Shown here in pieces: positions 1 through 10,137 of a DNA stretch of 64,000 nucleotides (position 1 is the first letter of the stretch; each line of letters begins with the position of its first letter). Source of the stretch: Pandoraea horticolens (lineage in GTDB: Bacteria > Pseudomonadota > Gammaproteobacteria > Burkholderiales > Burkholderiaceae). The DNA lies in assembly GCF_902459555.1 (NCBI RefSeq), contig NZ_CABPSM010000015.1:1-64000 (forward strand), in the 5' to 3' direction. The notes beneath the pieces were generated by a model that worked only from the letters and a program-made list of their open reading frames with translations, did not search any database and had not been told where the DNA came from. Made by a program: the position numbers and the translations under genes.

Positions 1-871
1 GCAACAACACCGGCCAGAACATCGATTGCGTAATCAACGACTGCTCGGTGCCCCCCGTCACATACGCCGCCTGAATGGAGCAGCGATCCGGGAAGTTACC
101 CTTGAAGTGCGCCGTGTCGACTTCGATCTTGCTAATCTCGCCCGGCTGCGCCAACGCAATGATCGCCCAGTCGTTGCCCGGCTCTCGACGCCGCCGCGTC
201 TCCCACCCATCCCCCATGTTCACGCCACGGCCCGGCATCAGCAGGCTCGACGCCAACCCAAAGTGCTGGTTGTTCACCGCCACCACGTAACCACCGTTCT
301 CCATCGCAATCAGGTCGATCAACTCATCACGCGAACGCCCCGCCCAATCGCTCTGCGGCAAGCCGTACAGGCGCAGTCGCGCCAGACCGCCGTCAGGGTA
401 CAGATTCACTCGCACATGGGTCGCCGCACGCTGATTGGCGATCGCGTGGTAGTGATGCGAGTTGCCCTGTAACGTACTCGAGGCGAGCAGCTCGAACCAT
501 TCGGCTGCCTCGCCCGGCGCACCATCCTGACTGTAGCAGCCCTCGAGCGACGCCGCCGGCGGAAAGTTGCCGGTGAAGTGGCTGGTGTCCAGATCGACGC
601 CGAACAACACGCCCGGACGCGCGAGCTTGACCACGCACCAGTCGTACCCGTTCACGCGCTTGCGACGCGTCTCCCAACCATCCATCCACTTGCCGTTGTC
701 ATCGTATTTGCCGGGGATGAAAACGGCCGGCTCGGGATTGAGCATGCGCTCTTTGGCCGCGAAGAATTCGTCGCTGGCCTCCAATGCCTGCGCACCCAGG
801 CGTGGATCGGCCAGATTGACGTAACGGCGCACGAATTCCGGTGCGTTCGGATCTTGCGGAACGAGGGCCAT
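1..871 (-). CDS. alc: Allantoicase, 5' part only (runs off the left edge)
   Basis: Allantoicase hydrolyses allantoate to ureidoglycolate and urea in purine (allantoin) breakdown in the cytoplasm. The reading frame is open from an ATG at 871 to the window edge, giving about 290 residues of a protein usually near 335-340, so only the C-terminal end is missing. The family's internal duplication is visible: a DGWETRR motif followed by a Tyr/Asn-Asp-Trp segment occurs twice, about 170 residues apart, the second time as [16 protein letters not shown], each inside a beta-rich galactose-binding-like domain. The N-terminus reads [20 protein letters not shown]. The ribosome binding site is weak (GAAAAGCAAG). 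Identification rests on these two motifs and is confident. The neighbouring dctA lies on the same strand but 86 bases away and need not be co-transcribed. Confidence 0.9.
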   Translation of the reverse strand, partial: MALVPQDPNAPEFVRRYVNLADPRLGAQALEASDEFFAAKERMLNPEPAVFIPGKYDDNGKWMDGWETRRKRVNGYDWCVVKLARPGVLFGVDLDTSHFTGNFPPAASLEGCYSQDGAPGEAAEWFELLASSTLQGNSHHYHAIANQRAATHVRVNLYPDGGLARLRLYGLPQSDWAGRSRDELIDLIAMENGGYVVAVNNQHFGLASSLLMPGRGVNMGDGWETRRRREPGNDWAIIALAQPGEISKIEVDTAHFKGNFPDRCSIQAAYVTGGTEQSLITQSMFWPVLL

Positions 872-957
872 CTTGCTTTTCACTCCAGATAAAGGTGCCG
901 ACGTCTCGCGTCGGCAGAAAGTTCGTTCGATTTCATTCTCGGCTTACGCCGTGATGT

Positions 958-2289
958 TTATGGCGTCACCGCAGCATTGGTCGGGGCGCTGCCCTCTGCG
1001 TCGTCTTCCGACGACGCTGCAATCGGCTCGTAGGGCAGGGCGCCATCGAGCACTTTGTGCGCTCTCGCAAAGTCAACGTCTTTTTCCCATGCCGCTACAA
1101 CGAGCGTCGCCACGCAGTTGCCCAGCAGGTTGGTAATGGCCCGCGCAATGCCAACGAACCAGTCGACCGGCAAGATCAGAACCAAGCCAATGACGGGAAT
1201 CGCCGGGATGGCCGCGAGCGTCGCCGCCAGAATCACGATGGCCGACCCCGGAATGCCATGCGCTCCCTTGGACGTGAGCAACGATACGAGCACCACAAGG
1301 ATCAGGTCGTGCATGGACAACGGTGTGTTGGTCGCCTGCGCAATGAAGATGACCGCAAGCGTCAGGTAGATGGAGAAGCCGTCGAGGTTGAAGGAATACC
1401 CCGTCGGCACGACCAGGCCCACCGTCGACTTCTTGATGCCCATCCACTCGAGCTTGCGCATGATCGCGGGCAGTACGGCGTCGGACGACGCCGTGCCCAG
1501 CACGATGGACAACTCTTCGCGGAAGTATTTGATGAACTTGAAGATGTTGAAGCCCGCTAGACGCAATACGCCCCCCAACACTACGGTGACGAAGACGAAA
1601 CAACTCACGTAGAACACGAGCACTAACAAGCCCAGTTGCTTGAGCGACGACGCACCGTATTTGCCCGTGGTGAACGCCACCGCGCCCAATACGCCCAGCG
1701 GCGCAAGCCGGATGATGAATGCCATCACGCGGAAGAAGACATGACTCAGGTCTTCAATGAATCGAGCCACCGGACGGCCCCGCTCGCCAAGGGCCGCCAA
1801 CGCACAGCCGAACATGACCGAGAAGACGAGGATCTGCAAAATGTCGCCCTTGGCAAAGGCGTCGGTAATGGTGTTGGGAATGATCTTCAACAAGAAGCCG
1901 GCGGTGTCTTTCAACCCCTTCGCATTCTCGGTGTACGCCGCCATCGCGCCCGGATCGAGACTGCGAATGTCGATGTTCATCCCCTCGCCCGGCCGTGTCA
2001 CCCATGCCAGCACAGCACCGATGACCAACGCGAAGGTGGTGATGATCTCGAAGTACACGACCGCCTTGATTCCCACTCGGCCGACTTTGCGCAAATCACC
2101 CGCGCTCGCCATGCCACTCACAACCACACAGAAGACGATCGGTCCAATGACCATCTTGATCAGCTTCAGAAAGCCATCGCCCAACGGACGTAACGACTCT
2201 CCCAACTGCGGAAACCAAATGCCAAGCGCCACACCCACTATCAACGCAATGACAACTCGGCCAAACAACGAACGGAACAGCTTGGGCAT
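958..2289 (-). CDS. dctA: C4-dicarboxylate:cation symporter DctA
   Basis: Inner-membrane uptake carrier for succinate, fumarate and malate (DAACS/GltP-DctA family), 443 residues, the usual length. The start was placed at the ATG at 2289, preceded by AGGAGA, because the protein there begins MPKLFRSLFGRVVIALIVG as in DctA; the frame is open further upstream but that part has no family similarity. Hallmarks seen are the serine-rich re-entrant loop TASSDAVLP (DctA usually has SSSESVLP) and the substrate-binding loop PTGYSFNLDGFSIYLTLAV, plus about eight hydrophobic segments. A sigma-70 promoter and an FCD-type operator lie upstream, and a divergent FCD regulator gene follows, so control by that regulator is likely. 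A related monocarboxylate or glutamate carrier cannot be excluded, but the NLDG loop favours DctA. Confidence 0.9.
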   Translation of the reverse strand: MPKLFRSLFGRVVIALIVGVALGIWFPQLGESLRPLGDGFLKLIKMVIGPIVFCVVVSGMASAGDLRKVGRVGIKAVVYFEIITTFALVIGAVLAWVTRPGEGMNIDIRSLDPGAMAAYTENAKGLKDTAGFLLKIIPNTITDAFAKGDILQILVFSVMFGCALAALGERGRPVARFIEDLSHVFFRVMAFIIRLAPLGVLGAVAFTTGKYGASSLKQLGLLVLVFYVSCFVFVTVVLGGVLRLAGFNIFKFIKYFREELSIVLGTASSDAVLPAIMRKLEWMGIKKSTVGLVVPTGYSFNLDGFSIYLTLAVIFIAQATNTPLSMHDLILVVLVSLLTSKGAHGIPGSAIVILAATLAAIPAIPVIGLVLILPVDWFVGIARAITNLLGNCVATLVVAAWEKDVDFARAHKVLDGALPYEPIAASSEDDAEGSAPTNAAVTP

Positions 2290-2442
2290 GGTTTGTCTCC
2301 TCTGCCTGCGCAAATCACTCTCTAGGATTTCGCGATCTCTATGTCGGACGGACTGCTCTCGGGGGGGCTGATTTCTGTACCGCAACATCACCGTGGCGCG
2401 CTCGGCACCCGCTAACACCAGCAAGGCTTCTAAACAAGTCAT

Positions 2443-2457
2443 ACCGGTCTGACCAGT
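2443..2457. promoter_or_regulatory. Candidate FCD-regulator operator for dctA
   Basis: The 15-bp imperfect palindrome ACCGGTCTGACCAGT carries the GGTC-N-GACC core typical of GntR/FCD (FadR, PdhR, LldR) operators, broken only at the centre and one position in each arm. It lies at about +7 to +21 of the predicted dctA transcript, a position suited to repression by the regulator encoded divergently at 2660. The link to that regulator is inferred from position. Confidence 0.55.
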
Positions 2458-2470
2458 GGTGTTATGGGGA

Positions 2471-2499
2471 ATATTAGAAAACCAATATAGTCCGGTCAA
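2471..2499 (-). promoter_or_regulatory. Sigma-70 promoter of dctA
   Basis: On the minus strand TTGACC (2499-2494) is followed after exactly 17 bases by TAATAT (2476-2471). This strong sigma-70 pair points toward dctA and gives a leader of roughly 175 bases containing the FCD-type palindrome near its start. The rest of the gap up to 2659 shows nothing else I can name. Confidence 0.65.
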
Positions 2500-2659
2500 G
2501 ACGCGGCTTCTGAGGGGATTCCCTATGGCGGGGCGATTCTCCACGGTCGCTTCGTCGAGCGCGGCGATATGCTCCGCGCAACGGCGGCCGGAGCGCGTGA
2601 GGAGATATTTGGCGTCGTACAATGCGCCATACGTATCCCCGCATTTTCTGTGAGGCCTC

Positions 2660-3421
2660 ATGAAGCATTCGGCGCATGCCGTAACCGACGCCGCCGTCGC
2701 CACTATCCGCGAACGCATTGAACGTCAGGTCTATCCGGCCGGCGCTATGCTTCCTTCGCAGCGCCAACTCGCGGAGGAACTGGCCATCAGCCGCGCGTCG
2801 CTGCGCGAAGCCCTCTCGACGCTCGAAGCGCTCGGCATGGTGGCCATCCGCCCCGGTAAAGGTGTCTACGTGAACGACGCTTCTGCACGCAGGGGCGTTG
2901 CCTGGCGGTTCGCCGACCAGATCTCGCTCGCCGACACGTATCAACTACGCTATGCACTCGAAGGCTTCGCTGCCCGGCTCGCCGCCCATGCCGCCAGCGC
3001 CAGCGAAATTGAATGGCTCACAGACAACGTCGAAACGATGAAGGGGGCGCTAATTGACGGTGACGTCGACACCGCCGCGCAACTCGACTTCGCGTTTCAC
3101 CTGCGCATCGTGGGACTCGCGGGGAACGCCGCCATTGCCGATATCCTGCGCGGCAGCACGGAAATCGTCATGGAAAGCCAACGTCTGCCGTTCTATCAAC
3201 GCGAACTGGTGCTTTCCACCTATCATGAACATCTGGAGATCCTCGACGCCCTGCGACGCCGCGACGGCGCCGCCGCAGGGGCCGCAATGGAGCGCCATAT
3301 CGTGCTGGCGGCCCAGCGGGCGGGCATTCATTTCCCTATCCCCTCTGCGTATTCGTCAGCCGGCGGTCTCACCCTCAGGGAGAACGCAGAGCGTACTGAT
3401 GCGCCACACGTTCAGCTTTGA
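2660..3421 (+). CDS. GntR-family (FadR/FCD subfamily) transcriptional regulator
   Basis: A 253-residue DNA-binding regulator. The N-terminus holds a GntR winged helix (about residues 10-75, with LPSQRQLAEELAISRASLREAL and the wing RPGKGVYV). The C-terminal FCD effector domain (about 90-225) has metal-ligand candidates in the LDFAFHLRIVGLAGN helix and later in YHEHLEIL and MERHI. It is divergent from dctA, whose leader contains an FCD-type palindrome, so the likely role is effector-responsive control of dicarboxylate or organic-acid uptake. The ATG at 2660 has GTGAGG upstream. The last codons overlap the -35 region of the carA promoter, so this gene and carA are separate units. The effector cannot be told from sequence. 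Confidence 0.85.
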   Translation: MKHSAHAVTDAAVATIRERIERQVYPAGAMLPSQRQLAEELAISRASLREALSTLEALGMVAIRPGKGVYVNDASARRGVAWRFADQISLADTYQLRYALEGFAARLAAHAASASEIEWLTDNVETMKGALIDGDVDTAAQLDFAFHLRIVGLAGNAAIADILRGSTEIVMESQRLPFYQRELVLSTYHEHLEILDALRRRDGAAAGAAMERHIVLAAQRAGIHFPIPSAYSSAGGLTLRENAERTDAPHVQL

Positions 3422-3445
3422 GATGAATGGGATTTGCGCTATACT
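3418..3445 (+). promoter_or_regulatory. Promoter of the carA-leuE-carB operon
   Basis: TTGAGA (3418-3423), a 16-base spacer and a good -10 TATACT (3440-3445) lie immediately at the end of the upstream regulator gene. The transcript would have a leader of about 165 bases before the carA GTG. I see no clear attenuator or riboswitch in that leader. Confidence 0.65.
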
Positions 3446-3615
3446 TTGAAGGTTTTAGTCATTTAACCCTCACCCTAGCGCCTACCCGCCTGACATCTCG
3501 TCCGCAGCCCGAGCATCCGCTGTGCGCATATTCCGCGCAATTCCGGTGCCCGCGCTGATGTCATCGCGACGGACGATGGGGCTGGCAGCCGGGGTGAACC
3601 CTTCAGGAGTTTCCC

Positions 3616-4761
3616 GTGCTGCCGTCATTCCCACCCGCCATTCTCGCGCTCGCTGACGGCACGGTCTTTCGTGGGTACGCCATCGGCGCTGCCGGTCACA
3701 CCATCGGTGAAGTTGTGTTCAACACGGCCATCACCGGCTATCAGGAAATCCTCACCGACCCCAGCTATGCGCGTCAGATCGTCACGCTGACGTATCCGCA
3801 CATCGGCAACACGGGCGTCAACGGTGAAGACGTCGAAGCCACGAAAGTCCATGCCGCAGGCCTGATCATCAAGGATCTGCCGATCCTCGACTCGAATTTC
3901 CGAGCCAACAAGACGCTGTCGCAATACCTGAAGGATGAAGGCGTCGTTGCCATCTCCGGCATCGATACGCGCCGTCTGACCCGTATTCTGCGCGAGAAGG
4001 GCGCTCAGAACGGCTGCATCCTCGCAGGCGAAGAAGCCGATGAAGGCAAGGCCATCGCACTCGCCCAATCCTTCCCGGGACTCGCCGGTATGGACCTCGC
4101 CAAGGTCGTCTCGACCACGCAGAAGTATTCGTGGACGGAAACGGAATGGCGTCTGGGTGAAGGCTACGGTGAGCAGAAAGACCCGAAATTCCACGTGGTT
4201 GCCCTCGACTACGGCGTCAAACGCAACATTCTGCGCATGCTCGCCGAACGTGGCTGCAAGGTCACTGTGCTGCCCGCCCAAAGCTCGGCCGACGACGTGT
4301 TCGCCTTGAACCCGGACGGTGTGTTCCTCTCGAACGGCCCCGGCGACCCCGAGCCGTGCGATTACGCCATCGCCGCCACGAAGACGTTCCTCGAGCGCCG
4401 CATCCCGACCTTCGGTATCTGCCTCGGCCACCAGATCATGGGGCTGGCCGTCGGTGCCAAGACGCTCAAGATGAAGACCGGTCACCACGGCGCCAACCAC
4501 CCGGTCAAGGATCTCGCGACCGGCCGTGTGGTAATCACCTCGCAAAACCACGGCTTTGCCGTGGACGCGAACAGCCTGCCGGCCAACGCGCGCGTCTCGC
4601 ACGTCTCGCTGTTCGACGGCACGCTGCAAGGCTTCGAGTTGACGGATCGCCCGGCATTCTGCTTCCAGGGCCACCCGGAAGCCTCGCCGGGCCCGCATGA
4701 CATCGGCTATCTGTTCGACCGCTTCGTGCAGTCGATGGTCGACGCCAAGCAGCCCGCGTAA
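3616..4761 (+). CDS. carA: Carbamoyl-phosphate synthase small (glutaminase) subunit
   Basis: Glutamine-hydrolysing subunit that feeds ammonia to CarB for carbamoyl phosphate, the precursor of arginine and pyrimidines; cytoplasmic heterodimer. It has 381 residues, normal for the family. The N-terminal CPSase small domain (1-150) is followed by a class I glutamine amidotransferase domain (about 190-375) with nucleophile Cys269 in [11 protein letters not shown] and His353/Glu355 in [11 protein letters not shown]. The start codon is GTG at 3616 with CAGGAG six bases before it; no ATG fits better. It heads an operon with the leuE-type gene and carB. Confidence 0.97.
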   Translation: MLPSFPPAILALADGTVFRGYAIGAAGHTIGEVVFNTAITGYQEILTDPSYARQIVTLTYPHIGNTGVNGEDVEATKVHAAGLIIKDLPILDSNFRANKTLSQYLKDEGVVAISGIDTRRLTRILREKGAQNGCILAGEEADEGKAIALAQSFPGLAGMDLAKVVSTTQKYSWTETEWRLGEGYGEQKDPKFHVVALDYGVKRNILRMLAERGCKVTVLPAQSSADDVFALNPDGVFLSNGPGDPEPCDYAIAATKTFLERRIPTFGICLGHQIMGLAVGAKTLKMKTGHHGANHPVKDLATGRVVITSQNHGFAVDANSLPANARVSHVSLFDGTLQGFELTDRPAFCFQGHPEASPGPHDIGYLFDRFVQSMVDAKQPA

Positions 4762-4806
4762 GCACAGGCTCGACGAGACTCGGATAAAGATAAGGACGCG
4801 CGCATC

Positions 4807-5475
4807 ATGCTCGGAAACTCGATCGGCATCGTCAACCTCTGGACCTATCTGGCCGGAGTGGTGGTGGTCATTCTGCTGCCGGGACCGAACTCGCTCTACG
4901 TGCTGTCGGTGGCAGCCCAGCGCGGTGTTCGTCACGGTTACGCAGGGGCGTGCGGCGTGTTCCTCGGCGACACCATCCTCATGACGCTGGCGGCCGCTGG
5001 CGTGGCGTCGCTGCTGCACACGCAGCCGGCGCTGTTCTTCGTGGTGAAGTACCTCGGTGCGGCCTACCTGTGCTGGATGGGCTTGAACATGCTGCGCGGC
5101 GCGCTCGCCTACGCGCGAGCCGCGCGGGCCAATGAGGGCGCAGCCGTTGTGGCGCCCAAGCCGGTGGATGCAGACCACCCGTTCAAGCGCGCACTGTTCA
5201 TCAGCCTGCTGAACCCGAAGGCAATCCTGTTCTGCGTGTCGTTTTTCATCCAGTTCGTCGATCCGGGCTACGCCTACCCCGCCGTGTCGTTTGCGGTGCT
5301 GGGTGTGATCGTGCAGACCTGCAGTTTCCTGTATCTGAGCACGCTGATCCTGGCCGGTTACCGCCTGGCCGAGCACTTCCGGCAACGCCGCCGGTTGAGC
5401 GCCGGGGCAACCGGCGGCGTGGGCGCGCTGTTCGTCGGCTTCGGTGTGAAGCTCGCGACCGCGACGCTGAGTTAA
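4807..5475 (+). CDS. leuE: LysE/RhtB-family amino-acid exporter, LeuE-like
   Basis: A 222-residue inner-membrane protein of the LysE/RhtB superfamily, best matching leucine exporter LeuE. It starts MLGNSIGIVNLWTYLAGVVV and carries the family signature LPGPNSLYVLS in the first membrane segment and NPKAILFCVSFF in the middle; about six hydrophobic segments are visible. It sits between carA (45 bases) and carB (18 bases), in the same direction and evidently in one transcript; I recall the same insertion in Burkholderia genomes. An amino-acid exporter inside a pyrimidine/arginine operon hints at nitrogen overflow control, but the substrate is inferred only from family resemblance. Confidence 0.82.
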   Translation: MLGNSIGIVNLWTYLAGVVVVILLPGPNSLYVLSVAAQRGVRHGYAGACGVFLGDTILMTLAAAGVASLLHTQPALFFVVKYLGAAYLCWMGLNMLRGALAYARAARANEGAAVVAPKPVDADHPFKRALFISLLNPKAILFCVSFFIQFVDPGYAYPAVSFAVLGVIVQTCSFLYLSTLILAGYRLAEHFRQRRRLSAGATGGVGALFVGFGVKLATATLS

Positions 5476-5493
5476 ATTTTTGTTGAGAACGTT

Positions 5494-8400
5494 ATGCCAA
5501 AGCGCACAGACATCAAGAGCATCCTCATCATCGGTGCCGGCCCGATCATCATCGGTCAGGCATGCGAGTTCGATTATTCCGGCGCACAAGCCTGCAAGGC
5601 ACTGCGCGAGGAAGGCTACAAGGTCATCCTGATCAACAGCAACCCTGCCACGATCATGACCGACCCGGACACGGCCGATGTGACCTACATCGAACCGATT
5701 ACATGGGAAGTCGTCGAGCGCATCATCGCCAAGGAACGCCCGGATGCCATCCTGCCGACGATGGGGGGCCAGACCGCGCTCAATTGCGCGCTCGACCTGC
5801 ATCGCCACGGCGTGCTCGACAAGTACAAGGTGGAACTGATCGGCGCATCGCCGGAAGCCATCGACAAAGCCGAAGACCGTCTGAAGTTCAAGGACGCGAT
5901 GACCAAGATCGGTCTCGGTTCGGCCAAGTCGGGCATCGCCCACTCGATGGAAGACGCCCTCGCCGTGCAGGCCCAGATCACGGCTGAAATCGGCGGTAGC
6001 GGCTACCCGATGGTGATCCGCCCGTCGTTCACGCTCGGCGGCTCGGGCGGCGGCATTGCCTACAACCGTGAAGAATTCGAAGAGATCTGCAAGCGCGGCC
6101 TCGACCTCTCGCCCACGCGCGAATTGCTCATCGAAGAGTCGCTGTTGGGCTGGAAGGAATACGAGATGGAAGTCGTGCGCGATCGCGCCGATAATTGCAT
6201 CATCGTTTGCTCGATCGAAAACCTCGACCCGATGGGGGTGCACACCGGTGATTCGATCACCGTCGCACCGGCCCAGACGCTGACCGACAAGGAATACCAA
6301 CTGCTGCGCAACGCATCGCTGGCAGTGTTGCGCGAAATCGGCGTGGAGACGGGCGGCTCGAACGTCCAGTTCTCGATCAACCCGAAGGACGGCCGTATGG
6401 TCGTCATCGAAATGAACCCGCGTGTGTCGCGCTCGTCGGCCCTCGCCTCGAAGGCGACCGGCTTTCCGATCGCGAAGATCGCCGCCAAGCTGGCGATCGG
6501 CTACACGCTCGACGAACTGCGCAACGAGATCACCGGGGGAGCCACGCCGGCCTCGTTCGAGCCGACCATCGACTATGTCGTGACCAAGGTGCCGCGCTTC
6601 GCCTTCGAGAAATTCCGCGAAGCCGATGCCCGCCTGACGACGCAGATGAAGTCGGTCGGCGAAGTGATGGCCATGGGCCGCACGTTCCAGGAATCGTTCC
6701 AGAAGGCCATGCGCGGTCTGGAAGTCGGCGTGGATGGTCTGGACGAAAAGTCGACCGACCGCGACGAGATCGTTGCCGAAATCGGCGAGCCGGGCCCGGA
6801 CCGTATCTGGTACGTGGGCGATGCGTTCCGCCTGGGGATGAGCCTCGACGAGGTGTACGCCGAGACGGCCATCGACCCATGGTTCCTCGCCCAGCTCGAA
6901 GCCATCGTCAAGAAGGAACAGGCTCTGGCAGGCCGCACACTGGAAAGCCTGACGACCGGCGAGCTGCGCTTCCTCAAGCAGAGCGGCTTCTCGGATCGCC
7001 GTCTGGCCAAGCTGCTCGGTACCGACCAGACCGCCGTGCGCCGCGCCCGTATCGCACAGAAGGTGCGCCCGGTCTATAAGCGTGTGGACACCTGCGCCGC
7101 AGAGTTCTCGACCAACACCGCCTATATGTACTCGACCTATGAGGAAGAGTGCGAAGCCCAGCCGACCAACAAGAAGAAGGTCATGGTGCTGGGTGGCGGC
7201 CCGAACCGTATCGGTCAGGGTATCGAGTTCGATTACTGCTGCGTGCACGCGGCCCTCGCGCTGCGTGACGACGGGTACGAGACGATCATGGTCAACTGCA
7301 ACCCGGAAACGGTGTCGACAGACTACGACACGTCGGATCGTCTGTACTTCGAGCCTGTGACGCTGGAAGACGTGCTGGAAATCGTCGACCTCGAAAAGCC
7401 GGTCGGCGTGATCGTGCAATACGGTGGTCAGACCCCGCTCAAGCTCGCCCTCGATCTCGAAGCGAACGGTGTGCCCATCGTCGGCACCAGTCCCGACATG
7501 ATCGACGCCGCCGAAGACCGCGAGCGCTTCCAGAAGCTGCTGCATGATCTCGGTCTGCGTCAGCCGCCGAACCGTACGGCCCGTGCCGAAGACCAGGCGC
7601 TGAAGCTTGCCGCCGAAATCGGGTATCCGCTGGTCGTGCGTCCGTCGTACGTGCTGGGTGGCCGTGCCATGGAAATCGTCCACGAACCGCGCGACCTCGA
7701 GCGCTACATGCGCGAAGCCGTCAAGGTGAGCAACGACAGCCCGGTGCTGCTCGACCGCTTCCTCGACGATGCCATCGAGTGCGACGTCGACTGCATCTCG
7801 GACGGCACGGATGTCTACATCGGCGGCGTGATGGAGCACATCGAACAGGCAGGCGTCCACTCGGGCGACTCGGCTTGTTCGCTGCCGCCTTACTCGCTGT
7901 CGGCCGAGACGATTGCCGAACTCAAGCGTCAGACAGCCGCGATGGCCCGTGCGCTCAATGTGGTGGGTCTGATGAACGTGCAGTTCGCGATTCAACAGGG
8001 CAACGGCGTCGACACGATCTATGTGCTGGAAGTGAACCCGCGCGCGTCGCGCACGGTGCCGTACGTCTCGAAGGCGACCGGCCGCCAACTGGCGAAGATC
8101 GCCGCTCGCGCAATGGTTGGCCAGTCGCTCAAGTCGCAAGGTGTGACGAGCGAAGTGACGCCGCCGTACTTCAGCGTCAAGGAAGCCGTGTTCCCGTTCG
8201 TGAAGTTCCCGGGCGTCGACCCGGTGCTTGGACCGGAAATGCGCTCGACGGGTGAGGTGATGGGGGTTGGCCGCACGTTCGGTGAGGCGCTCTTCAAGTC
8301 GCAACTGGCCGCTGGCTCGCGCCTGCCGGCCTCGGGCACGGTGCTGCTCACGGTCAAGGATGCCGACAAACCGCGTGCAGTCGAAGTCGCTCGCATGCTG

Positions 8401-8736
8401 CACGCGCTGGGCTACCCGATTGTGGCCACGCGCGGCACGGCGGCAGCGATCGAAGCGGCCGGCATCCCGGTGCGCGTGGTCAATAAGGTGAAGGACGGTC
8501 GTCCTCACATTGTCGACATGATCAAGAATGGCGAGATCGCGCTCGTGTTCACCACGGTGGACGAGACCCGCACGGCAATTGCCGATTCGCGCTCGATCCG
8601 TATGTCGGCACAAGCACACAAGGTCACGTATTACACGACGATCTCGGGTGCCCGTGCAGCCGTGGAAGGCCTGAAGTATCTGCAGAACCTCGAGGTGTAC
8701 GATCTCCAGGGCCTGCACGCTTCGCTGCCGGCCTGA
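5494..8736 (+). CDS. carB: Carbamoyl-phosphate synthase large subunit
   Basis: Synthetase subunit making carbamoyl phosphate from bicarbonate, ammonia and two ATP. It has 1080 residues, full family length. Two homologous halves are visible: ATP-grasp domain 1 (about 1-400, start [20 protein letters not shown]), the oligomerisation domain (about 400-550), ATP-grasp domain 2 (from [20 protein letters not shown]) and a C-terminal MGS-like allosteric domain (about 940-1080), where ornithine and UMP act in characterised enzymes. The ATG at 5494 has only a weak TTGAGAA site 18 bases after the upstream stop, suggesting translational coupling. The frame is intact. Confidence 0.98.
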   Translation: MPKRTDIKSILIIGAGPIIIGQACEFDYSGAQACKALREEGYKVILINSNPATIMTDPDTADVTYIEPITWEVVERIIAKERPDAILPTMGGQTALNCALDLHRHGVLDKYKVELIGASPEAIDKAEDRLKFKDAMTKIGLGSAKSGIAHSMEDALAVQAQITAEIGGSGYPMVIRPSFTLGGSGGGIAYNREEFEEICKRGLDLSPTRELLIEESLLGWKEYEMEVVRDRADNCIIVCSIENLDPMGVHTGDSITVAPAQTLTDKEYQLLRNASLAVLREIGVETGGSNVQFSINPKDGRMVVIEMNPRVSRSSALASKATGFPIAKIAAKLAIGYTLDELRNEITGGATPASFEPTIDYVVTKVPRFAFEKFREADARLTTQMKSVGEVMAMGRTFQESFQKAMRGLEVGVDGLDEKSTDRDEIVAEIGEPGPDRIWYVGDAFRLGMSLDEVYAETAIDPWFLAQLEAIVKKEQALAGRTLESLTTGELRFLKQSGFSDRRLAKLLGTDQTAVRRARIAQKVRPVYKRVDTCAAEFSTNTAYMYSTYEEECEAQPTNKKKVMVLGGGPNRIGQGIEFDYCCVHAALALRDDGYETIMVNCNPETVSTDYDTSDRLYFEPVTLEDVLEIVDLEKPVGVIVQYGGQTPLKLALDLEANGVPIVGTSPDMIDAAEDRERFQKLLHDLGLRQPPNRTARAEDQALKLAAEIGYPLVVRPSYVLGGRAMEIVHEPRDLERYMREAVKVSNDSPVLLDRFLDDAIECDVDCISDGTDVYIGGVMEHIEQAGVHSGDSACSLPPYSLSAETIAELKRQTAAMARALNVVGLMNVQFAIQQGNGVDTIYVLEVNPRASRTVPYVSKATGRQLAKIAARAMVGQSLKSQGVTSEVTPPYFSVKEAVFPFVKFPGVDPVLGPEMRSTGEVMGVGRTFGEALFKSQLAAGSRLPASGTVLLTVKDADKPRAVEVARMLHALGYPIVATRGTAAAIEAAGIPVRVVNKVKDGRPHIVDMIKNGEIALVFTTVDETRTAIADSRSIRMSAQAHKVTYYTTISGARAAVEGLKYLQNLEVYDLQGLHASLPA

Positions 8737-8899
8737 AAGTCCGCCGCCCGAGGCGGGTAAGCGGGGAATATGCCCGGGTGTGGTTCGCCACCCTGGGCGA
8801 AGTCTCAAAATGAGTGGCGCGCACGCCGGGGAACCGATCTCCGTCGGGGGCGCCCCAACGCTTCATCTGTGGCGGAATGCCGCGTGGCCAGCCCTCGGG

Positions 8900-8927
8900 T
8901 TGGCAGCGCCGGCAACTCTGCTACACT
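8900..8927 (+). promoter_or_regulatory. Probable promoter of greA
   Basis: TTGGCA (8900-8905), 16 bases, TACACT (8922-8927), about 100 bases before the greA start. The 160-base gap after carB holds a short GC hairpin near 8742 but no clear T-run terminator. Confidence 0.5.
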
Positions 8928-9026
8928 AACGCCACATAGGTGTCACAGCCGCGGTCAAGCGGCGTTCGCGAAAAGTGCGAATGCGGCTTTGCTGCGGCAA
9001 TTTTTTTGTCTTTCGGAACAACGCGC

Positions 9027-9503
9027 ATGAGTACCATTCCTCTGACCAAACGGGGCGCGGAGCTGCTCAAGGAAGAGCTGCACCGCCTGAAGTCCGTCGA
9101 ACGTCCGAACGTGATCACTGCGATTGCTGAAGCCCGTGCGCAGGGTGATCTGTCGGAAAACGCGGAGTACGACGCCGCGAAGGAGAAACAGGGTTTTATC
9201 GAGGGGCGTATCGCCGATCTCGAATCGAAGCTCTCGGCGGCCCAAATCATCGATCCGTCGGCACTCGATGCCGAAGGTCGCGTGGTGTTTGCCGCCACGG
9301 TCGAACTCGAAGACCTCGAGAACGGCGGCACGGTGCAGTATCAGATCGTGGGCGACGATGAAGCCGATCTGGAGCACGGCAAGATTTCGGTGAGTTCGCC
9401 GATCGCGCGTGCGCTCATCGGTAAGTACGCAGGCGACGTAGCCGAAGTGCAGGCCCCGAGCGGGGTGCGTGAGTACGAGATCATCGATGTCCGCTACGTC
9501 TGA
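9027..9503 (+). CDS. greA: Transcription elongation factor GreA
   Basis: Binds RNA polymerase through the secondary channel and stimulates cleavage of backtracked transcripts. It has 158 residues, the normal length. The N-terminal coiled coil (about 1-75) carries the acidic tip motif [16 protein letters not shown], where the conserved Asp and Glu act; the C-terminal FKBP-like domain follows. The start was set at ATG 9027, where the protein begins [18 protein letters not shown] as in GreA; the open frame upstream is not family sequence. The downstream gene overlaps its last 17 bases. Confidence 0.95.
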   Translation: MSTIPLTKRGAELLKEELHRLKSVERPNVITAIAEARAQGDLSENAEYDAAKEKQGFIEGRIADLESKLSAAQIIDPSALDAEGRVVFAATVELEDLENGGTVQYQIVGDDEADLEHGKISVSSPIARALIGKYAGDVAEVQAPSGVREYEIIDVRYV

Positions 9504-10002
9504 CGTGACGTCAGCCGGCGGCGCGCCGCGGCTCGAACGGCTTTTCCGCCTGATCGCGACCGTCTGGTGCGGTAGTCAGTGGGCCATCGGCTATATCGTT
9601 GCGCCCACGCTCTTCGCCGTGCTGGAGTCTCGCACGGTGGCTGGCACGGTCGCGGGCCGGCTGTTTCACACGCAAGCCTGGCTGAGCCTGGTCTGCGGAG
9701 TGCTGCTGGTCTGGCTCGCAACGGCACTTATCGCCCGCACGAGCGATGCCCGCGCTGCGCGCTGCTATCGCAGCCTGCGCTGGCTGGCGGTGGCGATGAT
9801 GGTCTGCGTGCTGGTCAGTTGGTTTGGCTTGCAGCCATTTATGGCGGATCTGCGTGCACAGGCGCAGGCGTCCGGTGTCGAGATCGGTCAGTCGCCCTTT
9901 GCTGCGCGCTTCGGCATGCTCCACGGCATTTCCAGTGGAATTTATTTGCTGCAAAGCCTGCTTGGTATCGCGCTGATCTGGCGTCAGCCGGTGCGCGGCT
10001 AA
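9487..10002 (+). CDS. DUF4149-type integral membrane protein
   Basis: A 171-residue protein with four hydrophobic segments (about residues 22-45, 62-84, 97-117 and 140-160), similar to the DUF4149 family commonly found beside greA in betaproteobacteria. The internal VAPTLF motif after the first segment is characteristic. I take the ATG at 9487, which overlaps the end of greA by 17 bases; an ATG at 9469 is possible and would add six residues. The tight overlap suggests co-translation with greA. No function is established. Confidence 0.75.
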   Translation: MSATSDVTSAGGAPRLERLFRLIATVWCGSQWAIGYIVAPTLFAVLESRTVAGTVAGRLFHTQAWLSLVCGVLLVWLATALIARTSDARAARCYRSLRWLAVAMMVCVLVSWFGLQPFMADLRAQAQASGVEIGQSPFAARFGMLHGISSGIYLLQSLLGIALIWRQPVRG

Positions 10003-10060
10003 ATGCCGCAGGGCGCGCGACGGCGTTAGCTTCACGGCTTGCCGCCCATCGCGACACCCA

Positions 10061-10098
10061 ATAAAAAACGCGCCCGACGATGTTCGGGCGCGTCTTTT
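10061..10098. terminator. Bidirectional rho-independent terminator
   Basis: A perfect 10-bp stem ACGCGCCCGA/TCGGGCGCGT (10068-10077, 10084-10093) has a 6-base loop, an A-run on the left and TCTTTT on the right. It lies between convergent genes (greA-DUF4149 and yhbY) and can serve both. Confidence 0.9.
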
Positions 10099-10137
10099 CG
10101 AGGGCTGGCGGAAAGTGCTTGATCCGCCACCGTCCGC

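Noticed and set aside
2456-2653. 65-codon frame in the dctA-regulator gap
   Set aside because: Covers the dctA promoter and operator; no ribosome binding site and no similarity.
3625-8808. Very long minus-strand open frame (1727 codons) opposite carA-leuE-carB
   Set aside because: Shadow of GC-rich coding sequence; composition dominated by Arg, His and Val and no domain; the plus strand encodes clear CarA and CarB.
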